A stretch of 64,000 nt of DNA, from contig NZ_JAGQCV010000001.1 of assembly GCF_024346375.1 (NCBI RefSeq), positions 328,715 through 392,714 on the forward strand. The letters run 5' to 3'. A program made the translations under genes and the position numbers. Shown here in pieces: positions 18,097-28,747 of this stretch. The first letter of the stretch is position 1; each line of letters opens with the position of its first letter. The stretch comes from Synechococcus sp. ATX 2A4 (GTDB lineage Bacteria > Cyanobacteriota > Cyanobacteriia > PCC-6307 > Cyanobiaceae). The notes under the pieces were generated by a model. The model worked only from the letters and a program-made list of their open reading frames with translations, made no database searches and had not been told where the DNA came from.

Positions 18097-18207
18097 ATGA
18101 AGGGCAAGGCAGGCGTGCTACAGGCCATCAAGGCCATGAGCTTCGGGTTGCTGCCGGCCTGTGTTGAAGGAACTCCTCAGGCCCCAGCCACCCACCCAGA
18201 TTCGTGA
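18097..18207 (+). CDS. Possible leader ORF upstream of the DEAD-box helicase
   Basis: A 36-codon reading frame beginning ATG-AAG-GGC and ending at TGA 18205-18207. Its stop overlaps the helicase GTG start (18204) by 4 bases, the same coupling geometry used elsewhere in this window. The peptide (MKGKAGVLQAIKAMSFGLLP, then a polar tail) has an amphipathic helix. It may be a regulatory uORF in the helicase 5' leader, or chance. Confidence 0.3.
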   Translation: MKGKAGVLQAIKAMSFGLLPACVEGTPQAPATHPDS

Positions 18208-20186
18208 CCCAGCCTTCTGCTTGCGAGAGCTTCGCGTGCTCCGTTGACACCAACGCGTCCCTCGCCGCCTCCGATTCCACCCCGACGAGCCCCCCCATCA
18301 CCACCATTTCTCTCTCCGCTGACCCAACCGTCACCGATTCCTCCGAACTGCCGCTGACAAGCGTGGATCTCACTGCGCTGGAAACCTCCTGCAGCAGCAG
18401 CACCGTGGCGGAAGCCATCAATGAGGCCAGCACTTTGACCGTGCCGGTGAGCACCACCGAAGCTCCTGCTGAGCCGAAGAACGGCTTTGCCAGCTTCGGC
18501 TTCTCCGCCGAGTTGCTTGAAGCCGTCGAAGGCTGCGGCTACACCGAACCTTCCCCGATTCAGAAAGCCGCCATTCCCGAGCTGCTGCTGGGCCGCGATC
18601 TGGTGGGCCAAGCGCAGACCGGCACCGGCAAGACAGCCGCCTTCGCCCTCCCCCTGCTGGCCCGCCTCGATCCAGCCCAGCGCACCCCTCAGGTGCTGGT
18701 GCTCACCCCCACGCGCGAGCTGGCGCTGCAGGTGGCGGAATCCTTCAACAGCTACGCCACCAAACTCCCGCAGGTGCGGGTGCTCCCCATCTACGGCGGT
18801 GCCGATTTCCGCGACCAGATCGTGCGTTTGCGCCGTGGTGTGCAGGTGGTGGTGGGCACTCCTGGCCGGGTGATGGATCACATGCGCCAAGGCACCCTCG
18901 ATCTTTCCGGCCTGCGCAGCCTCGTGCTCGACGAAGCCGATGAAATGCTGCGCATGGGCTTCATCGACGACGTGGAGTGGGTGCTGGGGCAGTTGCCGAG
19001 CGAGCGCCAGGTGATCCTGTTCTCTGCCACCATGCCGGCCGAAATTCGGCGGCTCTCAAAGAACTATCTCCGCAGCCCGGCGGAAGTGACGATCCGGCAG
19101 AAAGGGGCTGAATCCAGCTCCATTCGCCAGCGCCATCTGGTGGTGAACGGATCGCAGAAACTTGAAGCGCTCACCAGGGTGCTTGAGGCCGAAAGCAGCG
19201 AAGGTGTGATCATTTTCGCCCGCACCAAGGCCATCACCCTGGCGGTGTCTGAAGCCCTTGAACAGCAGGGCCACGATGTCGCCGTCCTCAACGGCGATGT
19301 GCCGCAGGCCCAGCGGGAGCGCACCGTGGAGCGGCTGCGCAGCGGCAAGGTGAATGTGCTGGTGGCCACCGACGTGGCCGCCCGCGGCCTCGACGTCGAT
19401 CGCATCACCTTGGTGATCAACTTCGATATCCCCTTCGACAGCGAGGCCTATGTCCACCGTATCGGCCGCACCGGCCGGGCCGGTCGCAAGGGCGACGCGA
19501 TCCTCTTCCTCACCCCACGGGAGCGCCGCTTCCTCTCAGGCCTTGAGCGCACCGTCGGCAAGCCGATCGACCTGATGGAGGTGCCCAGCAACGCCGATAT
19601 CAACCAGAGCCGGCTCGACCGCCTGCGTCAGCGCCTCACCACTGCCGTGCAGGAACCTGCCAGTGAGCCCCAGGAGCTGGCCCTGCTGAGCGAAATCCTC
19701 TTGCGCGTCGGGCGCGAGATCGAAGCCACCCCTGAGCAGCTGGCCCTGGCCGCGCTGCAGCTTGCCGTGGGCGAGCGCCCGCTGCTGGCCCAAGGCGAAG
19801 AAAACTGGCAACAGAGCGGCGGCCGCGACCGTGACCGCCAACGGGACGGCGATGGCCGCCGCGGCGAACGCGGCGACCAACGGCGACCCCTCGGCCAGGG
19901 CCGCAGTGGCTCCGGGCTTCGCGATGAAGGCAGCGCCCCCCCCGACGACCAGATGGACCGCTTCCGCATCGAAGTGGGCTGGCGTGACCGGGTTAAGCCG
20001 GGCAACATCGTCGGAGCGATCGCCAATGAGGCCGGTCTCAACGGCCGCAGCATCGGCAGGATCCAGATCTTCGACACGCACAGCGTGATCGATTTGCCCA
20101 AGGGAATGCCTGAAGATGTGTTCGCTGCTCTCGCCCGGCTGCGGGTGATGAACAAGGAACTGCAGATCTCCCGCCACGAGGGCTGA
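18204..20186 (+). CDS. DEAD-box ATP-dependent RNA helicase (DeaD/CsdA type)
   Basis: A 660-residue RNA helicase of the cold-shock/ribosome-assembly type. After a Ser/Thr/Pro-rich tail of about 90 residues come the motifs in order: Q-motif FGFSAELL...PSPIQ, AQTGTGKT, PTRELALQV, GTPGRVMD, LDEADEML, SATMP, IIFARTK, VATDVAARGLDV and HRIGRTGRAG. A C-terminal DbpA-like RNA-binding domain follows (FRIEVGWRDRVKPGNIVGAI, then IGRIQIFDTHSVIDLP). A Gly/Arg/Asp-rich linker precedes it. The long N-tail leaves the GTG start at 18204 uncertain. Confidence 0.93.
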   Translation: MTQPSACESFACSVDTNASLAASDSTPTSPPITTISLSADPTVTDSSELPLTSVDLTALETSCSSSTVAEAINEASTLTVPVSTTEAPAEPKNGFASFGFSAELLEAVEGCGYTEPSPIQKAAIPELLLGRDLVGQAQTGTGKTAAFALPLLARLDPAQRTPQVLVLTPTRELALQVAESFNSYATKLPQVRVLPIYGGADFRDQIVRLRRGVQVVVGTPGRVMDHMRQGTLDLSGLRSLVLDEADEMLRMGFIDDVEWVLGQLPSERQVILFSATMPAEIRRLSKNYLRSPAEVTIRQKGAESSSIRQRHLVVNGSQKLEALTRVLEAESSEGVIIFARTKAITLAVSEALEQQGHDVAVLNGDVPQAQRERTVERLRSGKVNVLVATDVAARGLDVDRITLVINFDIPFDSEAYVHRIGRTGRAGRKGDAILFLTPRERRFLSGLERTVGKPIDLMEVPSNADINQSRLDRLRQRLTTAVQEPASEPQELALLSEILLRVGREIEATPEQLALAALQLAVGERPLLAQGEENWQQSGGRDRDRQRDGDGRRGERGDQRRPLGQGRSGSGLRDEGSAPPDDQMDRFRIEVGWRDRVKPGNIVGAIANEAGLNGRSIGRIQIFDTHSVIDLPKGMPEDVFAALARLRVMNKELQISRHEG

Positions 20187-20224
20187 TCCCCTCGGCCCTT
20201 CCAGCCATCGCCTTGAGGCCCTCC

Positions 20225-20509
20225 ATGCGCCAGGTCTTCGCCTTCACCTCGCTGGCCGCCCTCACGCTCTTCCCCGTTCCGGTGGAAGCCGAAACGCTGA
20301 GCGCGTCGGCTTCCAACCGTAACGACAGCGTCACGAGGTTCTGCCTGGCGGGGTTTCAAGCCGCGTTTCAGGCAGCCCGGATCGTGCCCCCGGACGGGAT
20401 GGGGGCTTACACCTGCAGCTGCTTCGTGGAGCAGGTGAACAAAGGCTCCAGCATCCAGGGAGCCACTGACATCTGCCGGCAGCTCGCCACCACGAAATAC
20501 CGACTCTGA
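20225..20509 (+). CDS. Small secreted hypothetical protein
   Basis: A 94-residue protein with a probable signal peptide (MRQVFAFTSLAALTLFPVPVEA). Four cysteines follow, with C-S-C near residue 66 and one in the C-terminal CRQLA, so disulfides are plausible. Known domains are not recognised. It lies 38 bases after the helicase gene on the same strand. Confidence 0.6.
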   Translation: MRQVFAFTSLAALTLFPVPVEAETLSASASNRNDSVTRFCLAGFQAAFQAARIVPPDGMGAYTCSCFVEQVNKGSSIQGATDICRQLATTKYRL

Positions 20510-20513
20510 GCGT

Positions 20514-20714
20514 TCAGCTCCAGAGGCTGGTCACGCCGTCGGTGCAGAGCAGGCTCACCTGCTCCAGGGCCAGCTTTTCAAGCGTGGCGATCAACGTGGC
20601 CTGCACCTCACTGGACTCGGTGAGCACGAGGGATTGCAGCAGATCGAAACGGTCCTGAGGGGCGAGCTCGCCGTTCTCGCACCAGGCCAGACTCCAGGGA
20701 ACAGGGGCAGACAT
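20514..20714 (-). CDS. Small hypothetical protein with WxENGELxPxD motif
   Basis: A 66-residue acidic protein starting at ATG 20714. It opens with [20 protein letters not shown] and continues as a mostly helical, Leu-rich chain ending in SLWS. The [11 protein letters not shown] pattern matches that of the small protein at 2837-3022. It is convergent with the secreted protein upstream. Function unknown. Confidence 0.55.
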   Translation of the reverse strand: MSAPVPWSLAWCENGELAPQDRFDLLQSLVLTESSEVQATLIATLEKLALEQVSLLCTDGVTSLWS

Positions 20715-20829
20715 TGGTTCGGGATCGCTGGGTGTTGGTTCCGTGACAATCAGATGGCCTTCGCCCTTTTCCTCTCTTCTTCCCTTTTCCTTCTGTTCTG
20801 CTTCACGCTTTGCCACGCCTGCCCAGGCC

Positions 20830-22655
<1,826 letters not shown>

Positions 22656-22662
<7 letters not shown>

Positions 22663-22715
22663 AAGCAGGCCCAAAGCAAGCGGCTGGCATGAAAGCAGGC
22701 CCAAAGCAAGCGGCT
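22656..22715. repeat. Perfect 30-bp tandem duplication at the end of the ABC exporter gene
   Basis: The unit starting GGCATGAAAGCAGGCCCAAA occurs twice head-to-tail at 22656-22685 and 22686-22715, with a start of a third (GGCTTGAA). The ABC exporter stop (22660-22662) lies inside the first unit, so most of the repeat is non-coding. It probably arose by slippage. Confidence 0.85.
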
Positions 22716-22882
22716 GGCTTGAAGATGCCAGAACGAACGCTGCTGGCCTGATGCAACTTCGCCGCAGCCGCAGGACCACAAGAGAGGCAAATGTTCGGCC
22801 TTCGCTGGATCCGCCACGACGGGGCCGCCGGGAATGTTGCAGCATGGACAAAACATTCAGGGCCCCCTGCTGCCCCCTGACG

Positions 22883-23512
22883 ATGGCGCAGAGCTCCGGA
22901 CCCCACGAACTGCCGCCGACGTCCCAGACGGAACTGCTGGAGCTGCCGCTCGACCGCCTACAGCCCACCCAGCTCTGCCTCGGTCTGGCGGAAGTGCGGG
23001 CCCGGGCTTGTGATTTCCGCCTTGAATCCCCAGCCAGCCGCCGCCGCTACCTGCGCAGCCGTCCGGTGCCGGTGGCGGTCAGCAGCGCCGGGGAGCACTG
23101 GATGATCGACCGCCATCACCGGTTGCGGGCCCTGCTCGATGTCGACCCGGGCGTGAGCGTGTACTGCGCCGTCGTGCTGCGGCTGGAGGGCGCCAGCCGT
23201 GCCCACTGCCTCGAAGAGCTCAACCGCCGCGGTTGGCTGTATCTGCACGATGGCGAGGGGCGCGGACCGCACCCACCGGAGCGCTTGCCGAGGCGCTTGG
23301 AGGCGCTTGGCGACGACCCCTACCGCAGTCTGGTCTGGAAGCTCAAGCAGGAGGGGCTGATCCGCGCCCAACCAACCCTGCCCTTCCATGAGTTTCGCTG
23401 GGGCGCCTGGCTCCGCCAGCAACCGCTGCCACCGTTCAGTTCGATCGAGCTGGATCCGGCACTGCCGGCGGCGCGCGAATTGGTGCGCCAACGCCGCGAT
23501 CAGGGCCGCTGA
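22883..23512 (+). CDS. ParB-like nuclease-domain protein (ParBc_2 type)
   Basis: A 209-residue protein resembling stand-alone ParB-like proteins (ParBc_2/DUF family). The opening ELPLDRLQPTQLCLGLAEV and HWMIDRHHRLRALLD correspond to the ParB/Srx-like substrate-binding elements. No helix-turn-helix partner-binding domain follows, so it is unlikely to be a chromosome-partitioning ParB. An earlier in-frame ATG at 22844 exists; 22883 is closer to the conserved start. Function in cyanobacteria is unknown. Confidence 0.75.
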   Translation: MAQSSGPHELPPTSQTELLELPLDRLQPTQLCLGLAEVRARACDFRLESPASRRRYLRSRPVPVAVSSAGEHWMIDRHHRLRALLDVDPGVSVYCAVVLRLEGASRAHCLEELNRRGWLYLHDGEGRGPHPPERLPRRLEALGDDPYRSLVWKLKQEGLIRAQPTLPFHEFRWGAWLRQQPLPPFSSIELDPALPAARELVRQRRDQGR

Positions 23513-23590
23513 GCACACCAGCTCAGGAACTGACTCACCTTGCTGAACCTGGGGTAGAAATCCGCCGGCGGGATGAAATAAGGTTTCAAT

Positions 23591-24562
23591 ATGAAGACAT
23601 CGGCAGCAAAGCGCCAGAGATCCACATCGGTTCCTTCGGCGCCTGTAGCCGGACGCCAGAGCGCTCCACCGCCCAAGCGACGTTCCGGCGGCCTTGGGCC
23701 GATCCTGGTCGCCGTCATGTGCGGGCTTGGCGGCGGGCTGGCCTTGGCGGTGCCGTTGGCCGATCTGATCAAGGGCAACACCACCGTGAAGCTGGAAGGC
23801 TTCCGCAATCCTTTCGGCAGCTGGGTTGACACCGACCGCGATCTGCTGGTGCTTGGATCTGATGTGGGCGGTGGCAACACCGATGTGATCTTTACCCTGC
23901 GGGTGGAGAACGGCAAAACCCAGATCACCCAGGTGCCGCGCGACACCTACATCGATTCCGCTCGCTTCGGCCCGATCAAGGCCAACGCCCTTTTCGCCTA
24001 CGGCGGCATTGAGGCCGTGAAGGAGGAGCTTTCCGAGCGCCTCGGCCGGCCGATCGGTCACCACATCAGGGTGAACCTCAGCGCGATCCGGCGCATGGGC
24101 GATGTGCTGGGTGGCGTGGAAGTGGATGTGCCGAAGCGCATGTACTACGTGGACAACAGCCAGGGCCTCACCATCGACCTGCAGCCGGGCCTGCAGACGC
24201 TCAAGGGCCGCGATCTGGAAGGCTTTCTGCGCTGGCGCCACGACGAGAACGCGGATATCGGCCGCATCGAGCGGCAGCAGCTGGTTCTGGCGGCGGTGTT
24301 CCGCAAGCTGATCCGGCCGGACAACCTCATGCGCCTGCCCACCCTGCTCACTGCCGCTGGGGAAGACGTCAAGACCGATCTGGGACCCATGGAAATCGGT
24401 GGCCTGATCACCGCCATGGCCTCCACCCAGCTCAGCACCGAGCGACTCGGTGGCCGGCCGTTCGATCGCAACGGCATCAGCTACTGGGAGGCCGACTGGC
24501 CCAGCACCGCCAGCACCTCCCCAGAGCCGGCCGACAACGGCCGCTACCGCTTCCTCTTCTGA
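23591..24562 (+). CDS. LytR-CpsA-Psr (LCP) family protein
   Basis: A 323-residue membrane-anchored protein. A basic, Pro-rich N-terminus precedes one transmembrane segment (GPILVAVMCGLGGGLALAV). The extracytoplasmic LCP domain shows DLLVLGSDVGGGNTDVIFTL, QVPRDTYID, NALFAYGG and FLRWRHDENADIGRIERQQ, including the Arg/Asp residues that bind pyrophosphate lipids. LCP enzymes move lipid-linked glycopolymers onto peptidoglycan. Which polymer is handled in this organism is unknown. It sits 30 bases before the FUSC genes. Confidence 0.92.
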   Translation: MKTSAAKRQRSTSVPSAPVAGRQSAPPPKRRSGGLGPILVAVMCGLGGGLALAVPLADLIKGNTTVKLEGFRNPFGSWVDTDRDLLVLGSDVGGGNTDVIFTLRVENGKTQITQVPRDTYIDSARFGPIKANALFAYGGIEAVKEELSERLGRPIGHHIRVNLSAIRRMGDVLGGVEVDVPKRMYYVDNSQGLTIDLQPGLQTLKGRDLEGFLRWRHDENADIGRIERQQLVLAAVFRKLIRPDNLMRLPTLLTAAGEDVKTDLGPMEIGGLITAMASTQLSTERLGGRPFDRNGISYWEADWPSTASTSPEPADNGRYRFLF

Positions 24563-24592
24563 GCCACGGCGCCAAGACAGGAACCAGCCGCC

Positions 24593-25642
24593 ATGGACGG
24601 GGCCGGTACCGTGCCGGCAATGCGCCGCAGCGCTGCTATGGCCCCACTCTCCCCTTTGCTTCAGCAGAGCCTCCGCCTTGGCCTGGCCAGCCTGATCACC
24701 GCCGCGATCGCGCTCTGGAGCGATCGGATCGCGTTCGTGTGGTACCCGCTGCTGGCCGTGATCTTCGTCATCGATGACAACGACGAGCTGACCGTGAAAG
24801 CGGCCATGGCCCGGGTGCTCGGCACCGCCAGCGGCGGCCTGGTGGCCTTTCTCGTGCACACGATCATGGACGGCTGGCCCGCGGTGCTGGTGTCCCTGCT
24901 GCTGACCGTGCCCCTGCTGCGCCTGCTGGGCTGGCAAGGGGGGCTGTCCACCGCCGTGACGATCAGCCTGATGTTCCTGCTGATCCCCCGGTACACCGAA
25001 CTCAACTGGGATTACGTGTTCAACCGCATGGTGGACACCTCCGTGGGAATCGTGGTTGCACTGCTGACGGCCCTGCTGTTCTGGCCGAAGAACAGGCTGC
25101 AGCGCATCGGAGCCCTGGAGCGGCAGTTGCACACCAACTTGCAGTTGCAGCTCGTCGCCCTGGTGGCATGGACACAGCTGGGGCAGGCACGACCCGCGCC
25201 GCTCTCCCGAGCCGACTTCACCGCCCGCCTGCTCGCCCTGGAGCAACTGGTGCAGCAGGAACAGGCGGGCCATGCCCGGCACCTGCTGCGGCAGGCGCGC
25301 TGGCGGCAGCGGCTGCTGATCTGGCAGACCATTCACCACCACTGGGTGCAGTTCGAACGCCTGCTCGGCCAGCTCCCCGCCCACCTGGGCAATGAGCCGG
25401 CCGTCGCCGCGTTGGCGCCGCAGCTGCAACGGGCGCTTCAGCATCTGCAGTCGCCGGCGGCAGGCGGCGATGGTCCCCTGCACCTGCAGCCGGTCCAGGG
25501 GGTGCTGGCCCTGCCAGCGCTGCTGCTGCTCTCGCTGGAGGAGGAACACCGCCGGCTGCGGCGGGCGCTGCTGTCGCTGCAGTTCTGCGAACGGAGCACC
25601 CTGGCTCGGGCCGGCACCGCCAGCCTGGAGCCGGCCCGATGA
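24593..25642 (+). CDS. FUSC family membrane protein, first of a pair
   Basis: A 349-residue inner-membrane protein. The first 170 residues hold about six hydrophobic helices with FUSC-like features (FVWYPLLAVIFVID, ARVLGTASGGLVAF, DTSVGIVVALLTALLFWP). The second half is cytoplasmic and helical (rich in Leu/Gln/Arg). FUSC proteins belong to the aromatic-acid exporter (AaeB/YccS) group. A second FUSC protein starts inside its stop codon (ATGA), so the two halves probably assemble as one transporter. Confidence 0.85.
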   Translation: MDGAGTVPAMRRSAAMAPLSPLLQQSLRLGLASLITAAIALWSDRIAFVWYPLLAVIFVIDDNDELTVKAAMARVLGTASGGLVAFLVHTIMDGWPAVLVSLLLTVPLLRLLGWQGGLSTAVTISLMFLLIPRYTELNWDYVFNRMVDTSVGIVVALLTALLFWPKNRLQRIGALERQLHTNLQLQLVALVAWTQLGQARPAPLSRADFTARLLALEQLVQQEQAGHARHLLRQARWRQRLLIWQTIHHHWVQFERLLGQLPAHLGNEPAVAALAPQLQRALQHLQSPAAGGDGPLHLQPVQGVLALPALLLLSLEEEHRRLRRALLSLQFCERSTLARAGTASLEPAR

Positions 25643-26718
25643 AGCTGCCGCCGCGGCAGGAATGGCGCCTGGCGGTGGTGACCGGGCTGAGTACCGGCTT
25701 TGCGGTGCTGAGCCCGTTGCCGGATGGGTACTACATGCCGATGGCGATCACCGCCGTGATGGCCGGCAGCTACGGCGGCTCCTATGCCCTGGGCCGCCAG
25801 CGGCTGCTGGGCAGCCTGATGGGGGTGGCCATCCTGTTGGTGTGCCAGAGCGGCCTGCGCCTGCCCTTGCCCCTGGCCCTCGGCGTCGCCCTGACGCTCA
25901 CCCGCCTGCTGGGCGGGGCGCTGGGTCTGCAGAGCGGCTACAAGGTGGCTGGCTTCATCGTGGTGATGGGCTGGCTGGTACACAGCTCCAACCTCTCCAG
26001 CTGGATTCCGTTGCGCCTGGGCTGGACCTGCCTGGGGATCGTGGTGGGGTTGCTGGCCGTGCGCTGGATCTGGCCCAGCAGGGCGATCCAGCAGCAGAAC
26101 GACGGCTGCCGGTGCCTGATGGGCACGATCGCCGCAGGCTTGCGCGAGGAAGGCCAGCGGCTCAGCAGCCCGCTGGCCCCCGCCGCTTCGGTCGGCGAGC
26201 GGCGCCGGCGCCACCGCCAGGACCTGGCCCAGCTGGTGGCCCTGCGGCAAGGCCTGCCTGCGGCGATCACGGAGCTGGGACTCAATCCGGCCAGGCAGCC
26301 CCTGCATCACCTGTGGCAACTCTGCGATGCCACCTTTTCGCTGTTGCTTGGAACCCTCGACGGGCTGCGCAGCCTGCCGCCTCCACTGCTGTCACCGCCG
26401 GCGCTGGTAGAGCTGAGAATGGCGGAAGTGAGGCTGCTGGACGCCATGGCCCAGCGGCTGGAGGGATGGCAGACCTGCCGCTTCGAGCAGGACGAGGCGT
26501 TGCCGTCAGTGGCGGCCAGCGGCAGGGCGCAAAGCGCGCAGAGCCAGGCCCTGGCCGTCGCTGCCCTGCGGGCCTGCCGCGAGCTGCTGCACAGCCCGGC
26601 CTTCGAGCAGCTGCCGACCGTTCGCCAGCGCCACGTAGCCCGCCGTCTGGTGCTGCTGGAGCATGCGGCCGAGGGGCTCGAAGCGATGGAGCGGCGGTGG
26701 CAGGCGCTGCAGGCATGA
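25639..26718 (+). CDS. FUSC family membrane protein, second of a pair
   Basis: A 359-residue protein with the same layout as its upstream neighbour: about six membrane helices in the first 150 residues (MPMAITAVMAGSYGGSYALG, RLLGGALGLQSGYKVAGFIV, LGWTCLGIVVGLLAVRWIWP), then a helical cytoplasmic tail. Full-length AaeB-type transporters hold both halves in one chain; here they are separate genes with 4-base overlaps on both sides. The downstream gene is an outer-membrane channel, supporting an efflux role. The substrate is unknown. Confidence 0.85.
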   Translation: MKLPPRQEWRLAVVTGLSTGFAVLSPLPDGYYMPMAITAVMAGSYGGSYALGRQRLLGSLMGVAILLVCQSGLRLPLPLALGVALTLTRLLGGALGLQSGYKVAGFIVVMGWLVHSSNLSSWIPLRLGWTCLGIVVGLLAVRWIWPSRAIQQQNDGCRCLMGTIAAGLREEGQRLSSPLAPAASVGERRRRHRQDLAQLVALRQGLPAAITELGLNPARQPLHHLWQLCDATFSLLLGTLDGLRSLPPPLLSPPALVELRMAEVRLLDAMAQRLEGWQTCRFEQDEALPSVAASGRAQSAQSQALAVAALRACRELLHSPAFEQLPTVRQRHVARRLVLLEHAAEGLEAMERRWQALQA

Positions 26719-28502
26719 CCAGACCCACCGCCAGACTTGCGACCGTCGCCAGGCGTTCCATCACCAGGCGCTCCATCGCCGCCAGACTCGCTTTGAGCGT
26801 GGCGCTGCTGACCATCACGCTGGAGCATGGACGGGCCGTGGCGGGGGCGGCAGGCGGGCCTGGCGCAGCCCGCGCCGGCCAGCAACATGCCGCTGCCCTG
26901 GAGCGCTCCTGGAGCCGCCTGGACGCCGAGCTGCGCCTGCTAGATCAGCTGTTGCCTGGAACGGAAGACGGAGAAACCGGTGGCGCCGCTCCTGGCGTGA
27001 CGCCACCGGCCCCACCCCCGCTTGCCCTACCGACGGCGGCGCAGCTGCGCGACCAGCAGGTGCAGGCACTCAGCCTCGAGCAGGCGGTGGTGATCGCGCT
27101 GGCCGAAAGTCCCCAGCTGCAGACCCGGCGCCTGGAGGTGGCCGCGGCCCTGGCCCAGCTGGAGAGCCGCCTGGGTACCTATTGGCCCCGCATCGCCGCC
27201 GTGGGCGGGCTGTCCTACGACCAGACGGCGACACGGTTCGGGGTGCCCGCCGGCAACGGCAGCCTGGGCCTCGGGCCCAACTTCGCCGCCGCCGGGCTGC
27301 GGGCCGCCGACGGCTCAACCACCGACGGCCCGTTCTTCGTCCCCAGCGGTGCCAACGCCACTTTGAACCAGGGGGTGCGCCAACTGGGCGGTGGCCTGGA
27401 GCTGGATCTGGCTGTGCTGGATTTCGCCCGCAGCCCCACAATTCAGGCGGCCCGGGCGCGGCTGCGGCAGGCGCGAGCCGCCTATGCCAACAGCCTGCGG
27501 CACCGACAGCTGGAGGTCAGTGAGGCCTACTACGGCCTGCAGCGGGCCGATCAGTTGGTGCGCATCCGCGAAGCAGACCTGCGCAACGACGGGGTGATCC
27601 TCGAAGAGGTGCTGGCGCTCAAGCAGGCGGGGCTGGTGCCCCGGCTCGACCTGCTGCGCCGCCAGGCCTTTGAAGCGGAAAGCGAGGAGCAGCTGATCCA
27701 GGCCCGCGCCGACCAGGCGGTGGCGCGCCGGCGGCTGGCGATCCTGCTGAATCTGCCGGCCAACCTCACCCCCCGCGCCGCGGACCCGATCCGGATCCAG
27801 CCCCGGTGGCCGTTTGGACTGGAGGAAAGCCTGCTGGCCGCCTACCACGACAATCCAGAGTTGGCGCTGGTGCTGGCCAGCCGCGACGCCCTGGCCCAGG
27901 ACCGCCAGGCCCTGGCCGCCCAGCTGCTGCCCCGCCTGAGCCTGTTCGCGGCTGCCGCCGCCGGCAGCAGCCAGACCCAACAGTGGAACATCAGCGGCGA
28001 CTGCTGTGGCGCAACGGTGATCCCCACCCAGAACAGCGCAGGCACGGACTGGTCGGTGGGGCTGGCCTTCCGCTGGCTGCTCTTCGACGGCGGCAGCACG
28101 GCGGCGGAGCTGCGGAGCCTGGCGCAGCAGGAGCAGGCCGAGGCGCAGCGCTATGCCGCCTCCCGCAACGACATCCGCCTGCGGCTGGAGCAGGCCTTCT
28201 TTGAACATGGAGCAAGCCTGGGCAGGCTGGCCTCCACCCAGCGGGGGGTGCGCGCCAGCCTGGAGGCCTACCGGGATGCCCGGCTCCGCTACCAGAGCGG
28301 CCTGACCAACGAAGTCACCCTGTCGCTGACCCAGGACCGACTGATCACCAGCCTGGTGCAGCGGCTGGAGGCCACCGTGGCCGTGAACATCACCTACGCC
28401 CGGCTGCTGCGGGAACTGCTGCCGATGCCCACCGACACCGAGGCCGTCGTGCCGGTGCGGCTCACCCTGCCGGAGGGCGCCCGTCAGAAGCTGGGGCCGT
28501 GA
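26715..28502 (+). CDS. TolC-family outer-membrane efflux channel
   Basis: A 595-residue outer-membrane channel protein. A signal-like N-terminus (basic residues then ALSVALLTITLEHGRAVAGA) is followed by a coiled region with two TolC/OEP repeats. Examples are LTPRA...DPIRIQP and the periplasmic helices AYRDARLRYQSGLTNEVTLSLTQDRL, which carry the typical R-Y-x-x-G-L-x-x family motif. The insertion GGSSQTQ-like region around 27960-28050 includes a Cys-Cys pair, unusual for TolC. It overlaps the FUSC gene by 4 bases, so FUSC-FUSC-TolC form one operon. Confidence 0.9.
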   Translation: MTRPTARLATVARRSITRRSIAARLALSVALLTITLEHGRAVAGAAGGPGAARAGQQHAAALERSWSRLDAELRLLDQLLPGTEDGETGGAAPGVTPPAPPPLALPTAAQLRDQQVQALSLEQAVVIALAESPQLQTRRLEVAAALAQLESRLGTYWPRIAAVGGLSYDQTATRFGVPAGNGSLGLGPNFAAAGLRAADGSTTDGPFFVPSGANATLNQGVRQLGGGLELDLAVLDFARSPTIQAARARLRQARAAYANSLRHRQLEVSEAYYGLQRADQLVRIREADLRNDGVILEEVLALKQAGLVPRLDLLRRQAFEAESEEQLIQARADQAVARRRLAILLNLPANLTPRAADPIRIQPRWPFGLEESLLAAYHDNPELALVLASRDALAQDRQALAAQLLPRLSLFAAAAAGSSQTQQWNISGDCCGATVIPTQNSAGTDWSVGLAFRWLLFDGGSTAAELRSLAQQEQAEAQRYAASRNDIRLRLEQAFFEHGASLGRLASTQRGVRASLEAYRDARLRYQSGLTNEVTLSLTQDRLITSLVQRLEATVAVNITYARLLRELLPMPTDTEAVVPVRLTLPEGARQKLGP

Positions 28503-28527
28503 TGAGCCCTGGCAGCGCAACGCTCCG

Positions 28528-28554
28528 GATCGGCAGCCTGCGGCTGCACCGATC
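28528..28554. terminator. Stem-loop between convergent genes
   Basis: GATCGG-CAGCC-TGC-GGCTG-CA-CCGATC forms an 11-bp stem with a 2-base bulge between the tolC-like gene and the minus-strand small gene (whose stop overlaps its edge). There is no T-run, so it may be a bidirectional processing or weak termination hairpin. Confidence 0.5.
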
Positions 28555-28747
28555 AACGCTCGCCGCTGGAGACGAAGCGTTCGATGCGATAGGCGAGCAC
28601 CACCACCAGCACCACCAACCAGAACCAGAGCTCCGGTGCATTGGCATTGAGCAGCACCACCAGCAGCACCACTTCGGCCACCAGCCAGGGCAGCTCCCGC
28701 CGCAGCGGGCTGGCTTCGCCGGAGGGTGGGGGCGGATTCGGGGTCAT
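28553..28747 (-). CDS. Small membrane protein
   Basis: A 64-residue protein with two closely spaced hydrophobic segments (LVAEVVLLVVLLNA and LWFWLVVLVVVLAYRIE) after a Pro-rich polar N-terminus. Its size and topology recall the small AaeX partner of AaeAB efflux pumps, but no sequence motif proves that. Its ATG overlaps the HlyD adaptor stop by 4 bases, so it is translated with the adaptor. Confidence 0.6.
   Translation of the reverse strand: MTPNPPPPSGEASPLRRELPWLVAEVVLLVVLLNANAPELWFWLVVLVVVLAYRIERFVSSGER

Noticed and set aside
22958..25549. Long minus-strand frame opposite the ParB-like, LCP and FUSC genes
   Set aside because: The three plus-strand genes have clear family motifs; the antisense frame has none.
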